Below, piece by piece: positions 1 through 11,543 of a stretch of 64,000 nucleotides of DNA. The DNA is from Pyrenophora tritici-repentis (taxonomy: Eukaryota > Ascomycota > Dothideomycetes > Pleosporales > Pleosporaceae). Where the stretch lies: positions 744,001-808,000 of the forward strand of contig NC_089399.1 of assembly GCF_003171515.1 (NCBI RefSeq), written 5' to 3'. The notes beneath the pieces are model-generated. The model saw only the letters and a list, made by a program, of their open reading frames with translations, made no database searches and was not told where the DNA came from. Position 1 is the stretch's first letter, and each line of letters starts with the position of its first letter. A program made the position numbers and the translations under genes.

Positions 1-1914
1 ATGATTCGGTCGATCAGAGATCTGTCCGTAGTGGTTACAGGCACTTCGGTCAAGACAATAGTGTGAAGTTTCCGCAGCATTCCAGGATGCAAGCAATTCT
101 CTTGAGACAGTCGGAAATCCAACCTAGCTATTCGGTCCTCGACGTAGTAGAAGGAATGCGCCCGTGACCTTGCCCTAGAATCTTCTGTTCGTACATCTAG
201 CGTGTTGCTGTCAGATGTAGCAGATAGAGGCGAAAGGCATGCCATTGGATTAGATGCAGCAGTGGCTGGCCCTATTCGATGATTTTTATCGTTTCTATCC
301 ACGTCACTTCCTGGAGTGAGAGGTAATGTCACATGGATTGGCTCTGGAGCGTACGCAGGACCTCGGTTGATGCTGCGTAGTTGATCAGGAGCGTTGATTG
401 CAAGACTCGCTCCGGTGCTTATTCCATGCCTGGACATGGTTCCCAATCCCGATGTAGCGAGATCGGATGTTTTGGGAGTTGGAATTGATCCAGGGAGCTC
501 AGCAGCATAGGATGAGTCTCCGGAGACTTCATAGATAGTTGTGAACTGAGAGTCAAGCTCAGGTGTTGATGGCTCAACTGCTTCTAGCTCGTGTGCATCA
601 GAAGGTTTGTAGGTACCCAAATCCCCGCAAAGTTCTCCTCGTGATAATGCACTCGTCATGACGGGGGGCGCATCATCCGTGACGATTTGGTAATTGATTC
701 TGAAGTACTTCAATCTGTGCGACGCATACTTTGAAAGAATGGGAATCAGCTTTGCTACACCGGGCAGCGCTACCTCATCATCTGCAGCTTCCATAGTAGC
801 GCGGGCAGGACTTTTGATAGTGGCAGACAATATACCCGCATCGAGCACCTGCAAGCGGCCTGATCGCAAGAGTCCCGATATGCCTTCTATGGTAATGTTG
901 TTGTTCGAGAGGTAGAGATGTGATATACCATCTCTCGTTTCTTCGATTGAAAGACTGCCTACGAAGCCTTCAGTGAGTTTCTTGCGAAGATGGCTTACGA
1001 TGTTTTCTGTCTCAAAACAATCCCCTTCATCGCCTGTTTGTTCGAGTTCAACCGGTGGCAAAGGGCCATGAAAGTTGTGTGCTGCAATGACCGTCTCTTT
1101 GACACAATACTGGAGTAGGAGCCGTGCGCTAGCATCAGTCAAATCGTTGTCACTGATGTCAAGGCTTCTGACGCGGTTTCCAATCCCAGATACAATAATC
1201 GAAAACTCTTCATCCCTCAACCCCAACCCTCTGAGGTTGAGAACGCGCAAATTGCGGAGGTATGTGAGCGTCCGAAGAAAATTCTTGTCTTTTGTAGCTG
1301 GTGTCTTTGACAAATCCAGAGAGACAAGATCTGGGAAATGTGGCAATGCTTCCGTAAGGCCTGTTGAGGTAGCGTTTGTACAGCCCGAGGCATCGAGCAA
1401 GCGCAAGCTGAACACTGGGAAGATGTTCGGCCGGGTAGACTTCCATCGTAAGCTTGGGTATCGCAGGCTTATAAGAGACGCATGGTCGAAGAATGGAAGG
1501 CCATCGACAATCAAGCACTGTAGACGTGGTAGGTATTCGAGGCAGTCACGCAGCCATTCCGCATGTGGCCCATCGTACAGCTCCGCATGCGCTGGGGGGA
1601 AATGTAAAGTATGTGTAAGTTCTCGTACAAAGGTACGCACATGCGGCAAAGCACGCTTGAACCTTGTGAGTGCCACTATATATGTGTTAGCAGGTCTGGG
1701 GTTAGATTTACCGATTTTCCATACCGTAGACGGTATCATTCTGCACCCCAAAGTGCGAGGCAGGACTTCCCCAAAGATGCCGTGTGAAAATATCGTGCCA
1801 TTTTCGACACACCAGCGCTGCAGAGCAGAGATCTTTAGAGGTTAGGTAAGGTGCGACGAGTATCCAAGGGTCGCGTTGGATAACGCTTTCGTACGAGGGG
1901 AGTAAATCATCCAT
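1..1914 (-). CDS. F-box / leucine-rich repeat protein (3' part outside window)
   Basis: Exon 1 is 1914-1712 and exon 2 runs from 1662 past the left edge; the 49-nt intron 1663-1711 joins the frames in phase. Residues about 15-50 form an F-box (LYLTSKDL-like start, then CSAALVCRKWHDIF and LWGSP). From about residue 100 the frame carries leucine-rich repeats, with segments such as LVSLDLSKT, LRVLNLRGLGL and VRSLDISDNDLT spaced 25-30 residues apart. The distal part is Ser/Thr/Pro-rich. Members of this family present substrates to SCF ubiquitin ligases through Skp1; the substrate here is unknown. The frame stays open for 554 codons to base 1, so the C-terminus is missing. The start is the first ATG before the F-box. 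High confidence in domains, none in substrate. Confidence 0.85.
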
Positions 1915-2273
1915 TGTTCATTTGGCAGGAGCGATTAGTGGGAAACCCGCTCAATGTTATGTGACATAGCCGACCTTGCTACTATGCAGGGTATTGATTG
2001 CGACCAGGGAATATGCAGACATTCCCAAGTCTGGACTTCTTATAGTAGGCTGTGTTGTGTGGCAGTGTCGCGGTAAGTCAGTCAGCTCTAACTCAGGCCC
2101 CCGATGATGCAACAAACGGTTGGCGGGTTGCGCTAACCACATCGAGCGGCACATGTTGTTCGGCGGCCTTTTGAAATTCCAATCTGCTGTGTGATTGATA
2201 CAACGTTCCTTGATAACTCCAAATGCTGATGCTATGCTAAGGGTATCTTATTCTACACCAAGGCTATCCTTTC
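1915..2273. other. Intergenic, 359 bp
   Basis: Between the start of the F-box gene and the stop of the MFS gene, both on the minus strand. It must hold the F-box promoter and the MFS 3' end. No gene or repeat was recognised. Confidence 0.6.
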
Positions 2274-4138
2274 TTAATTGACAACATCCATTATTTCACT
2301 CGCAAACTTGCTCCTCGCTCTTATCCGGGGTCCGTATAGAACCAGTATCCACGGTACCACTGTCAGCAACGCACCAATTCCACCTAGAAGACTACTTGCA
2401 GGAGCAAACCCAAGACGCGTATACATTTGAGTTGTTATAAGCGGGAAAACACCACCTAAGCTGAAGTCAGTTTGCGTATATATTCGAGAGTGGCAGATGG
2501 CTTACCAAGCATGTTTCGGCAAAAGGACTGCGCTGCCAACGCAGAGCTTGCGTAGCGATGGTACGTATCCGCCAGATAATTGAATGTCGCTAGGTAGATG
2601 GAAAAGATACCAACGGTAGCAATGCCGATGGCAATAGCTGGCACGATCCAAGGTATTGCTGGGAAGCTCGTCCAGCCAAACATGAAGAGACCAATTGGCA
2701 TGCAGGCGCTCTCTATACAAGCGAAATAGAGGCGACCTTCTGGCGTGTCCACCAGTTTACCGTTTCGCTTCGCAATCCTCTCTTGATAAATCGAAAGTAC
2801 AGTAGAGAGAATGCTAGCTATGCTCATAGATGCAAAGACAGCATTAGCTTGTTGCAACGAGAAGCCGTGATTGCTCTGAAAAACCAGCGGAATGGCGGCC
2901 AGTGTAAGGTAGAGCACTGCCCAAGAAAACGCCACCCAAAGAGAAAACCAAAACACCACTGGTTCGGTGAACAGGAGATGAAACGGGCGATATAGAGAAA
3001 CGCCAATCATCGTACCAAGAGAAGCACGCTCTTCATCAGACCGTACTTTCCAGCGCAGCCGTTGTGATAATTTGGAAATGCGTTTCTCATCGCTGGAAAC
3101 TTCGAAACCGTAGTAACCTGCCGCCTCGCGGGCCTCGTACCATTTGTTTAGACGCCTCGCTTTACGAGATAGAAGAACAGAGCCACGCGTCTCTTTGAAC
3201 ACAACACAGATCAGTGCAACCATCATTCCACATGAGATCGCTTGTACGTAAAATATCCACCTCCATGTCGTGTTCTGTGCAATGAAGCCACAAACCAAAG
3301 GTCCAAGGGATGTACCGAACAAGGCGCCGCCGGAGAATAAAGCCATTGGGGTGTTCCGGTCTTGAGCGTGATATATGTCAGATACCACGCCGCCAACCAT
3401 AGTCGAGAAGGTAGATCCGCCGATACCTAGGAATAATCGTGCGGCGAGCATTCCGCCGTATGATTGTGTAAGACCAGAGCAGAGCTGGCAGACAACGAAA
3501 AGAACACCTGAAGCGAGGAAGACAGGTCGGCGGCCGTTGATTTCGGAGAAGGGTGCCAGTACCATGGGCGCAAAGGCAAAACCTGTCGTGAAGATGGTGA
3601 TACCGACCAACGCGGCAACACTACTTACGCCCCATTCTTGTGTCATCTGATATACGCCTGGACTGTATGCCCCAGCGGAGAATGCGGCGAGGGCAGTAAT
3701 GACGCATGATATCCACACGGTAAACTTCTTTCTCTTTTCAGACCAGTCAAAGGGGCTGGTGTATTCGACGAGATTCGGGGGCTCGGGAGGTGGCTCTTGG
3801 CCGGGTTGCGTCGGATGAATGGTACTTGGATGTGGAAGCTCGGTGTCGAATGTGAGATAATGCCAAACAATTACTGCCTCTCGCAAGTCCTCCTGTAAGT
3901 CAAGATGACCAATATCTTCTTCTATCCTACTGTATTCTTCTTTTTCTATTTCGTTGTCAATTTCTCCGGTGGGGGCGTAGCTTCTTGGTCTTTCAGTGGA
4001 AGTGGAGCACATTTCCGAGCGTGCTCTTATTCCCGCCTTGCTGCAATCGAATACCCCGAGCTCAGAACCGCCAGGGAGGTTGGTCTCCGGGTTGTGAGAC
4101 ATGGGGAGCCAAGTTTTTCTTTCAGATCGAGAGGCCAA
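2274..4138 (-). CDS. MFS drug/H+ antiporter, DHA1 family (604 aa)
   Basis: Exons 4138-2506 and 2455-2274, 50-nt intron, 604 residues. A hydrophilic N-terminal tail of about 130 residues, acidic then Pro-rich, precedes the transmembrane region, which opens near VWISCVITALAAFSAG. A motif A-like loop (FSEINGRRPVFLASG) follows TM2 and a motif C-like segment (GTSLGPLVCGF) lies in TM5; both are typical of proton-coupled DHA1 exporters. The central loop has the basic FKETRG..SRKARRLNK stretch common in fungal DHA1 polyamine/multidrug transporters. Exon 2 supplies the last two membrane segments and ends ...IMDVVN. A second in-frame Met at residue 13 (4102) is an alternative start. It probably exports small amphiphilic compounds at the plasma membrane; the substrate cannot be read from sequence. 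Confidence 0.88.
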
Positions 4139-5606
4139 ATATCCGTATGAGAAAAAATGCGTTGCATGTGTTTAGAAAGATGGAGACTGGAGATGCAGCT
4201 CTAGCGACGATAGCAAAAGATCCAGTCTTGATAGTTTGGCAAGTCGACCATCGCCCGCTAGCTCGCAAGTAGCCGACGCGCGTCTCCATCAGCAAATGGC
4301 GGTAGGCTACACCCACTCTTGATCCATTGGGCTGGGCGGACGTTGTTTGTATTGGTCGGGAATAGGACATGGCGCCCATTACTCAGTCCCATTGTGCATA
4401 AGGCGTACCGAAGCCGGTAACGTCTTCCGTTGTGATAACCTGCTGGAAATTTGTTTTCCCCGTCCTCTCCGCCATTCTCCAGACCAGAATACGAGGCGGG
4501 CGACAGTACACATGTAGAGGGCATGTGGTGGTTGGAAAACACGGTCAACACCTGGCTAAAGCCAAGGCTGAGGCTTTCTAATCGATACGTAATACGTCAA
4601 GCGGCCTTGGTTCCAAACTATGTTGCAAACACTGGTATAGACCACGTGAGCCAGCCGATCAGATGCGTCATGCGAGAGCGTGGTGGCTCGTGGTCAAACA
4701 TAGCTCGCACTCGGACACATGTATGGCTCCCCGAAAGAGGCGGGAACTCCCGAGACTTGTGCCACGCCGAGCACCTTCATCATCGCACATCCTATTACCG
4801 ATTTTGGAAGTACTGTCCTATATTGTCTGTTGCGGTCAGCGACAGGTGGTGGCTTGAAGGGCTAACATCAAAAGGTGTGTCCTTGGATCCGCGACGAAGA
4901 TGGTACGCTAAGCTGATTCTAACTTATGTTACGTTGTCTGTTGTGGCAATTATTGATAGAAGGAGTCATGAAGCCACGGATTCGGATATAACATGACGCA
5001 TTGGTGCCGCACTTAAATAGTCCAGCTATTCAAGACTACAAGACGTATAACGAGAGAATGATGTTGTTGCAAATATTCGTGATTAACGCGCAAAGCAAAG
5101 AGCACGAGTAGCTGACAAGGCAAAAGATGACGCCATCCAAAGTGAAAATTGGTTTTCATTCCAGCTCACTCCAGCTGATGAGAAATCATCGAGCTTGGAG
5201 CTGACACCAACACGTCGTGCCTCTGTCAACGCTGACGCCGTCCAACCCGTCACCGCCGGAGATGCGGCGTCTCTGATTCGCCTGTTCCCCTAAGGGCCGA
5301 ATCAATGAACGGCAGAAAAGCGTGATGGAGCAATTGCGCAATGTACGCTAAGCTATTATTGTCGTGTTCGATGGTCGTGAAGGTCCTCAAGAAGACAAAA
5401 AGCGCCCCTCAACCCCGCAACATCTTCTCTTCTCACTCAATACGAATAAACACTCCTACCTAGACGCTTGAGATATATTCCAAATACCTAGCGCACGCGC
5501 AACCCTCACAACAGACTACATAACAAGGTATGCAGGCTGCATGCGATTGCCCCGCCACCCCTCATGTTCGCGCTTCTGGCTGAACTGACCACGCATAGAC
5601 CTCACA
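4139..5606. other. Intergenic, 1.47 kb, two divergent promoters
   Basis: Lies between the divergent MFS and peroxiredoxin genes. A 181-codon open frame at 4451-4996 has no recognisable features and was not accepted as a gene. Two CCCCT stress-element-like pentamers lie at 5287-5291 and 5405-5409 on the peroxiredoxin side. A possible 5'-UTR intron (donor GTATGC near 5529, acceptor GCATAG just before 5600) precedes the peroxiredoxin ATG. The leader from 5400 is pyrimidine- and adenine-rich, as is common in highly expressed fungal genes. Confidence 0.5.
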
Positions 5607-6459
5607 ATGGCCGACCGACCAGAGCCTCTTCGCCTGGGCAGCACTGCCCCTAACTTCAAGGCCGAGACTACCCAAGGTCCCATTGACTTCCACGAGTTCA
5701 TTGGCGACAACTGGGTCATTCTCTTCTCTCACCCAGAGGTATGCGCGCGCTCCCTACCCACCAACAGGTACGATAATTGCTAACAGCCCTCCAGGACTAC
5801 ACCCCCGTATGCACAACCGAACTAGGAGCCTTCGCAAAGCTCGAGCCTGAGTTTACTCGCCGCGGCGCCAAGCTCATCGGCCTCTCCGCAAACACCGTCG
5901 ACTCGCACGATGGCTGGATCAAAGACATCAACGAGATCTCTGGCAGCAATCTCAAGTTCCCCATCATCGGCGACAAGGAGCGCAAGGTTGCGCTGGCATA
6001 CGACATGTGAGTTACCAAAGTCTTGGCAAATCGCGCCATTTGCGACTCATCTGACCGAATTCTGTTAGGATCGACCACCAAGACGCTACCAATGTTGACA
6101 GCAAGGGCATTGCTTTCACCATTCGCTCTGTCTTCATCATTGACCCTAAGAAGACTATTCGTCTCATTCTCAGCTATCCTGCTAGCACTGGCCGTAACAC
6201 TGCTGAGGTTCTTCGTGTGCTTGACAGCCTGCAGACTGGTGACAAGCACCGCATTACCACCCCAATCAACTGGTACGTCTACCCGTTTGCCTTGTCTAAG
6301 AAGCAAATGCTAACCTCTTGTAGGGTCCCTGGTGATGATGTCATTGTTCACCCCGCTGTCAACAACGACCAGGCCAAGGAGCTCTTCCCTGACTTCCGCA
6401 TCGTCAAGCCTTACCTGAGGTTCACACCCCTGCCCAAGGAGAAGACCACTGCTGCGTAA
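5607..6459 (+). CDS. prx1: 1-Cys peroxiredoxin (Prx6 type, 227 aa)
   Basis: Exons 5607-5738, 5795-6006, 6069-6272 and 6324-6459 give 227 residues, the usual length for Prx6-type enzymes. The protein begins MADRPEPLRLGSTAPNFKA. The peroxidatic cysteine lies in DYTPVCTTELG, directly after the exon 1/2 junction, preceded by the conserved FSHP. The C-terminal arm has the family's dimerisation sequence (WVPGDDVIVHP.VNN) and ends KPYLRFTPLPKEKTTAA. No second, resolving cysteine is present in the usual 2-Cys position. Such enzymes reduce H2O2 and lipid or organic hydroperoxides and protect against oxidative stress. No mitochondrial presequence is visible, so a cytosolic location is more likely. Two CCCCT pentamers upstream fit stress control but are short enough to be chance. 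Confidence 0.93.
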
Positions 6460-6792
6460 ATTGGTCGGATTTAAGGTGTTGAGAGGAACATGGACATGGA
6501 CGCGAACATCCAATGGATATGACCGCCCAAGTAGAAGTGTCAATATCAGTGAAGGTACATAATTATCCAAAAAAAAAATATACCAGATTGAAGCAATCAA
6601 AGCATGTCCTGCATGCATACTTTTACGCCGTATCCTAACCTACAGTTTCAACATGTGACCAACTGAGCATGAGATAGATCATAGACAACCGTGCCTACTT
6701 ACCTACTTCTTAGCGTCAGACTTCAAGCAACATATTGTCAAAAAGCGCCATCTCTTCGTCACGCCTCAAGCACCCCAGCACCAAAACCCCCT
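6460..6792. other. Intergenic, convergent 3' ends, 333 bp
   Basis: Tail-to-tail region between the peroxiredoxin and the HeLo-like protein gene. An A10 run near 6569-6578 on the plus strand may lie close to the peroxiredoxin polyadenylation zone. Nothing else was recognised. Confidence 0.5.
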
Positions 6793-9700
6793 TTACCCAT
6801 AAGCTATATCAGTGTAACAGCCCCCTCCCCCCCCATCCCAAACAACAAAGCTTGGAAACCCAAACTCCCCCCGACCACCATCACCACCATCCTTCACGTC
6901 TACATGCTTGCGAAACGGATTCGTCGACTTGGACGCAATAGACACCACCGAAGGCGACTCAATCGGCGTCTCTTCACCCCTATCCAGCGAAGGAACATCG
7001 TCATCATCTCTATTCAAGACTCCACCACCTCTCAGTCTGCGCTTCCCAGAAGTCTCAGAGCTTGGCACAAGGAACCTCTTCACATCACGGATACCGTAGT
7101 GGTTTTCCGATGGCGTGGTAGAGGCATCGTCGCTTTCGGTGTCGAGGCTGGTTTCTCCGCACGTAGTGGGGTTGTAGATTGATGTTGATGTTGATGTGGT
7201 TGTTGAAGTTGATGCTAGGGATGAGGCGTATGTGTGACAATATGTAGAGGTAGGTGTTGTCGCTGTCGTCGTGGGTTTAGTGTCGTAATGTGATTGCAAA
7301 GGACGGTGTAAGCGCCTGTAATTATTCTCCCGCAAAAGAAAAGAACGTTCTACTAGGGCTTCGATATCGTCCTATATACAATGTGTTAGCGATGAAATGC
7401 AGAAGGCTTGATATGATGGCGTGGTAGCGCCACGTACGTAAGATAATCGGCCATCCAAGATGTAGAAGCCCGTTTCATTCAGCTTGAATAGAAAACCCAG
7501 TTCGATCAGCGCGTATTTTTCGACCAGGGCGCTGTGGATGGCGATGGATTCGTCCGAGGGCGTTATTGTAGAGGTTGTAAATTGGGGCTTGTAGTCTGCT
7601 TGGAAGAAGTACGTGTGTAGGGGTTGGCTGCCGAGGAAGTGGGTTTGGCCTTTGCCTGTTGTGCTTGGTTAGGTATGCAGATGCGCTGGAATGGTAGGGG
7701 ATACGTACGCGAAGTTCGTGTGTATGTAGGTTTCCACCCGGCTTTTCGCAAACTGAAGAGTAGCTCGCTGCCTAGGCTGAGCATTGGGGATTCCCAGAGT
7801 ATGGTGCTGTGGACTATCTGCTCCTCATTGGATTCGGCATATGAGTAGGGTATTAGCTGGTCATATGACGAGCTCTCGAGGTCTTGGAAGACGCAGTCAA
7901 CACCGAATTCTGCGAGGGATCTTTGCAAAGTGGATATTGCAGGCGAATCCCTGTTTGCTTTGGCTGGAAACACGATCAGCTGTTGTGACTTGTTGCTGGT
8001 TGTTGAGCTATTCGTAGGCGTTGGTGATCTTCGTGATGATCGCATCGAAGTGACTGAGCTGTGAAAGCTTTCACGACGTCCAGGTCGAGACCGAGCATAG
8101 TCACCTTGTCTATCCATATATCTGTCCGATCGGAATTGTGAAGTTTGGAGGTGTCCAAATGAGGGTATTGGCATGAGTGAAGAAGACCCTCGCTTGTCTG
8201 CCGTGTATTCTGTAACGTCGATGCTGCGGTTGCCCTCTGAAATACGAGTTCGGCGAACCGTACCCTGGTTGTTTTGATCTGATTCTGATCGCTGCTCTTT
8301 GACTACTCGGAGAAGCTCTTCGTAGTGCTCAATTTGCTGCTTGTTAGCATCTTCGATTTTCTTCTTCTCCTCGGCTACTTTGATTGCAGCTTCCTCTCGT
8401 GCTCTCTTGTCTGCTTCTGATTGTGCGAACCTCAGTGAAGCTTCTGCTGCTTCTTTAGCGGCTTGAGCTGCAGCTACTTTCTTTTCAACTAATTCCCTTG
8501 CTTCTTGAGCTTGCTCTGAAGCTCTGAGGTCCATGATTTTCTTCTCTTCTCTCCACCTGATCTCCATCCTCCGTTGCTCTTCTCTTTGCTCGACAATGAA
8601 ACTTTCTAGCTGCTCCAATTTCTGTTCATCATGTTTGCGCGCGTGCTGCATTTGTGTAAGCTGTTCCTCGATTATTACATTTTCGCGTCGCGCCTCGGCC
8701 TCTGCATTTGATGTCAAAAGTTGCTCAAGTCTTGCAAATTGAGCGTCAGTTGCAACAGCGTTGTTCTCTTTCTCGTTTTCTTGATGATATATCAATTTTT
8801 CCAGTTTAGAAAGAATGCAATCCTCTTTCTCGGCGGTGTCAAAGCCTGTAGGGGGTTCTTGCAAAGGCTCAGGAGGTTCCCCAGCTTTCTGTGCTGGCGG
8901 TGGTGGCGGTGGTACAGCAATTGGGAGTGGTGCCTGCGGATGCATAAAATCATAATCGTGTGGCGGCGGCCAATACGAGCCGTAGGGAGGAGGAACCGGT
9001 GGATGGTAAGGTAGATTTGGTACATGAACAGGAATACGTAAATGAATCGGTTGTTCCCAAGGAGTCACATACTCGTCAACGGACGGTTGTCTGTAGCCAG
9101 GCTTGAATGGATTGCGAGAGTCGGAATCGTGCGTGTTTTCCCGCCTTGGCTTTTCGTCGTAAGTAGTGGTGCTTTCCTCGCTATCCATGTAACGAACTCG
9201 GGGAGCCTTTTTCCCATCATCGGCTTGTGTTGACCATGCCTTATCCAATTGTTCCATCGTAGTCGTAGAACGCCGACGAGATCTACGCAAGGGAGGATTC
9301 AAGGGCGGCCCAGATTCGTGCACTTTGGGCAACGGGCGCCTTCTCTTTCTATCAAGTACCCTGTCGTGTGCTTCTTGCCTAACTTCAGCAGCGTCCTTAT
9401 CTCCTTCAGCAATCGTTTCCCAATCCTGAAAGGAGGATGTATCGTCAGGTTTCGCCTCTTCAATCATTGACATGACGTCGTCTCTCCATTCGTCGCCACT
9501 TTCGCGGGTTGCACTGAGACTGATTTGATCAGGGGACAATGTTGTCCACGCGTAGAGCAGTCTGTCAACCACTTGATTGGGTTCTGTTTGTCTGCTCCAT
9601 ACTATCATTTCTTTGCCGTTGACGTTTGTAGATATGTTCGACCCAGTAGCCATGGAAGAAAGAGAAGCTTCCGAGAGCGGATTAGGATTGTCGGCGTTTT

Positions 9701-10475
9701 CAACGGATGCCTGATACCGCCGACGTGCTGGTGGATCTGGTGACTCAGGGCTGAATACAAGATGATACAGCCATGTTGCGGTGTCGAAAGAATCTGCTTT
9801 CCAAAGATCTAATTCTGCAGCTACATGTGGATGTTTCTCGGTATCATTCTTAATCTCATCGCGCCGTGCATCTTCTACTACTTGTCGGTTCGCCCGGACT
9901 GCGCTTTCAACGATTCTGCGAAAACGATTGGCCTTTGGAGTATTGCGAACTTGTACGCTGAAGTTCGCGTCGCTGTATCTGCTGAAGTTCGCGTCGCTGT
10001 ATCTGCAGGCGTTAATACTTGGCAAGATCGAGAGCCTTTCTGTTACTTACGGTCTGATAACCTCTTCTCGTGCAAGCCGGACAATGTTCAACTCCAGAAC
10101 AAGAGCAACTTTGATCCCTTCAACCTTCTTTAGAAGGCTTTTGGCTTTGGGTTTCTTGATGCACCACTTCAGCCTCGCTAGCTTATGAGGGGAGTCGATG
10201 AGCTTCCTCAATTCTGCATCGACCTCGTTGTAACGCGATATGATACTACGTGTCCTCTCAAAGAGCTCAGGCTTGCACAGATTCTTGTGACCACCAATGA
10301 TATCTGCAAGCATCTGGAGGCTCTCGGCCAAGGATTGGATCTCTTGTGCTATTTCAGCAATCTCAACAGGGGCGTTTTTCAGTGTTTGGGCTACACTAAA
10401 GAGAGCGAGCGAGAGTTGAGCTGCACCAGCGCCAATGGTGAGTGCAGAGGCAATGACGCCCACTGCTTCTGCCAT
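6793..10475 (-). CDS. Fungal N-terminal (HeLo-like) domain protein with coiled coil, 1171 aa
   Basis: Exons 10475-10051, 10002-7709, 7655-7438 and 7371-6793; the introns (48, 53 and 66 nt) keep frame and give 1171 residues. Residues 1-140 resemble the HeLo-like 'fungal N-terminal domain' seen on many STAND/NLR proteins: a Gly/Ala-rich first helix (VIASALTIGAGAAQLSLAL) then amphipathic helices. No NACHT or NB-ARC domain follows. The middle is acidic and Ser-rich, then Pro/Tyr-rich (near PPPPPAQ), then a long charged coiled coil (EKKVAAAQAAKEAAEASL region). The part crossing exons 2-4 (QLIVFPAKANR..., then SALVEKYALIELGFLFKL..YILDGRLSYDDIEALVERS) looks like a compact folded domain. The C-terminal 150 residues are low complexity. 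Function is unknown; the N-terminus suggests membrane association or self-assembly by analogy only. Confidence 0.82.
9957..10004 (-). repeat. 24-bp direct duplication at a 3' splice site
   Basis: Two perfect 24-bp copies (9957-9980 and 9981-10004) span the start of exon 2 of the HeLo-like gene and encode YSDANFSR twice. Each copy ends in CAG before ATAC, so the duplication also copies the splice acceptor in frame. Confidence 0.9.
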
Positions 10476-11543
10476 TTGGATATGAAGCCGCGAACGATGG
10501 TTCAGTACCTGTGGAGGGACATGATGCTACGTGCGAGGCGGATGGATAGACCTGCACAGCCCCCTCTCTGTGCTGCCATTGGGGCCAAAAGTATATGCAC
10601 TCTTGTGCCTCTGCAGCAGACTGCAGGTGGTGGCTTGATAATGCATCTCCTGAACCAATTGAGTGAGTTCTCAAGGCTGAGCTGAGTCTAGTCGGATCAA
10701 TACACGAGACCTGTAAGCAATCGCTTCATATACTTGGGCATTGCTAAGGATCGCATATCGCAGAAATGCGGGAATTTCGACCGATGTTGTCTCAAGAGTA
10801 TCTGCATTGTTCGACACAGGCCTAGTGAACTTGGTAGCCTAATGTTTCTCACTTATCGGTGTGTCAAAGTGGGACACGTATCTTGATGTAATCCTGCTTA
10901 CAGGTCCCCATGCTACCCCGCCGCTCCGTCTCTTCTGCAATCCCCGCCCCCAGCACCGCCACCATGAAACCCTTGGGCAGTCCGAGTTCCGGTTGAAGTA
11001 GCCACATCAATTTCGAAGTCTTCGTGGCGGTGCAGACTCCCACACGCTGAGACAAGGCGCCCCGCTACAATGTTGTGGGCTACATATGGACCTACTGCGG
11101 GGACATTCTCATCTACAACCACGACTTAGAAGACAAGTCGAGATCCTTCATCAGGTAGACATGGCATTTGCGCGGTCGATTCCTCTCTGGATAGCTAGAT
11201 TACCTAGACAAGACTCGTTGGCCACAGTTGAAGACTTCTTGGTGCATATAAGCACCGGCTACAGCAAATTACATTGTCCTCAAGATGCGAAACAAAAAAT
11301 CCTCAAACAGCTTTAAAGATAGAGCGCGATTGTTGAAGAACTGGACGAGATGGGTAAAAGTAGGAAACAAAAAAAACATGAATGACCTCTTTGCACACTT
11401 GGGTACCATGATAGCTATGGGGTCGTGCTCATTATGGCCAGCTTTGGTACCTATTGCAAAAGAAGTCAAGTACACAGAACTTCTCTCGGCTGACTCTTGC
11501 ATTGTTGATCCCTACTACCAAATATTCGCGACATCTTTTGCCC
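10476..11543. other. Intergenic, 1.07 kb
   Basis: Lies upstream of the HeLo-like gene and downstream of the photolyase stop. Open frames on the minus strand at 10864-11122 are short and overlap one another in different frames; no family was recognised. No repeat was seen. Confidence 0.45.

Noticed and set aside
4451..4996. 181-codon plus-strand open frame
   Set aside because: Composition looks random, there is no domain, and it lies in the promoter region of a divergent pair.
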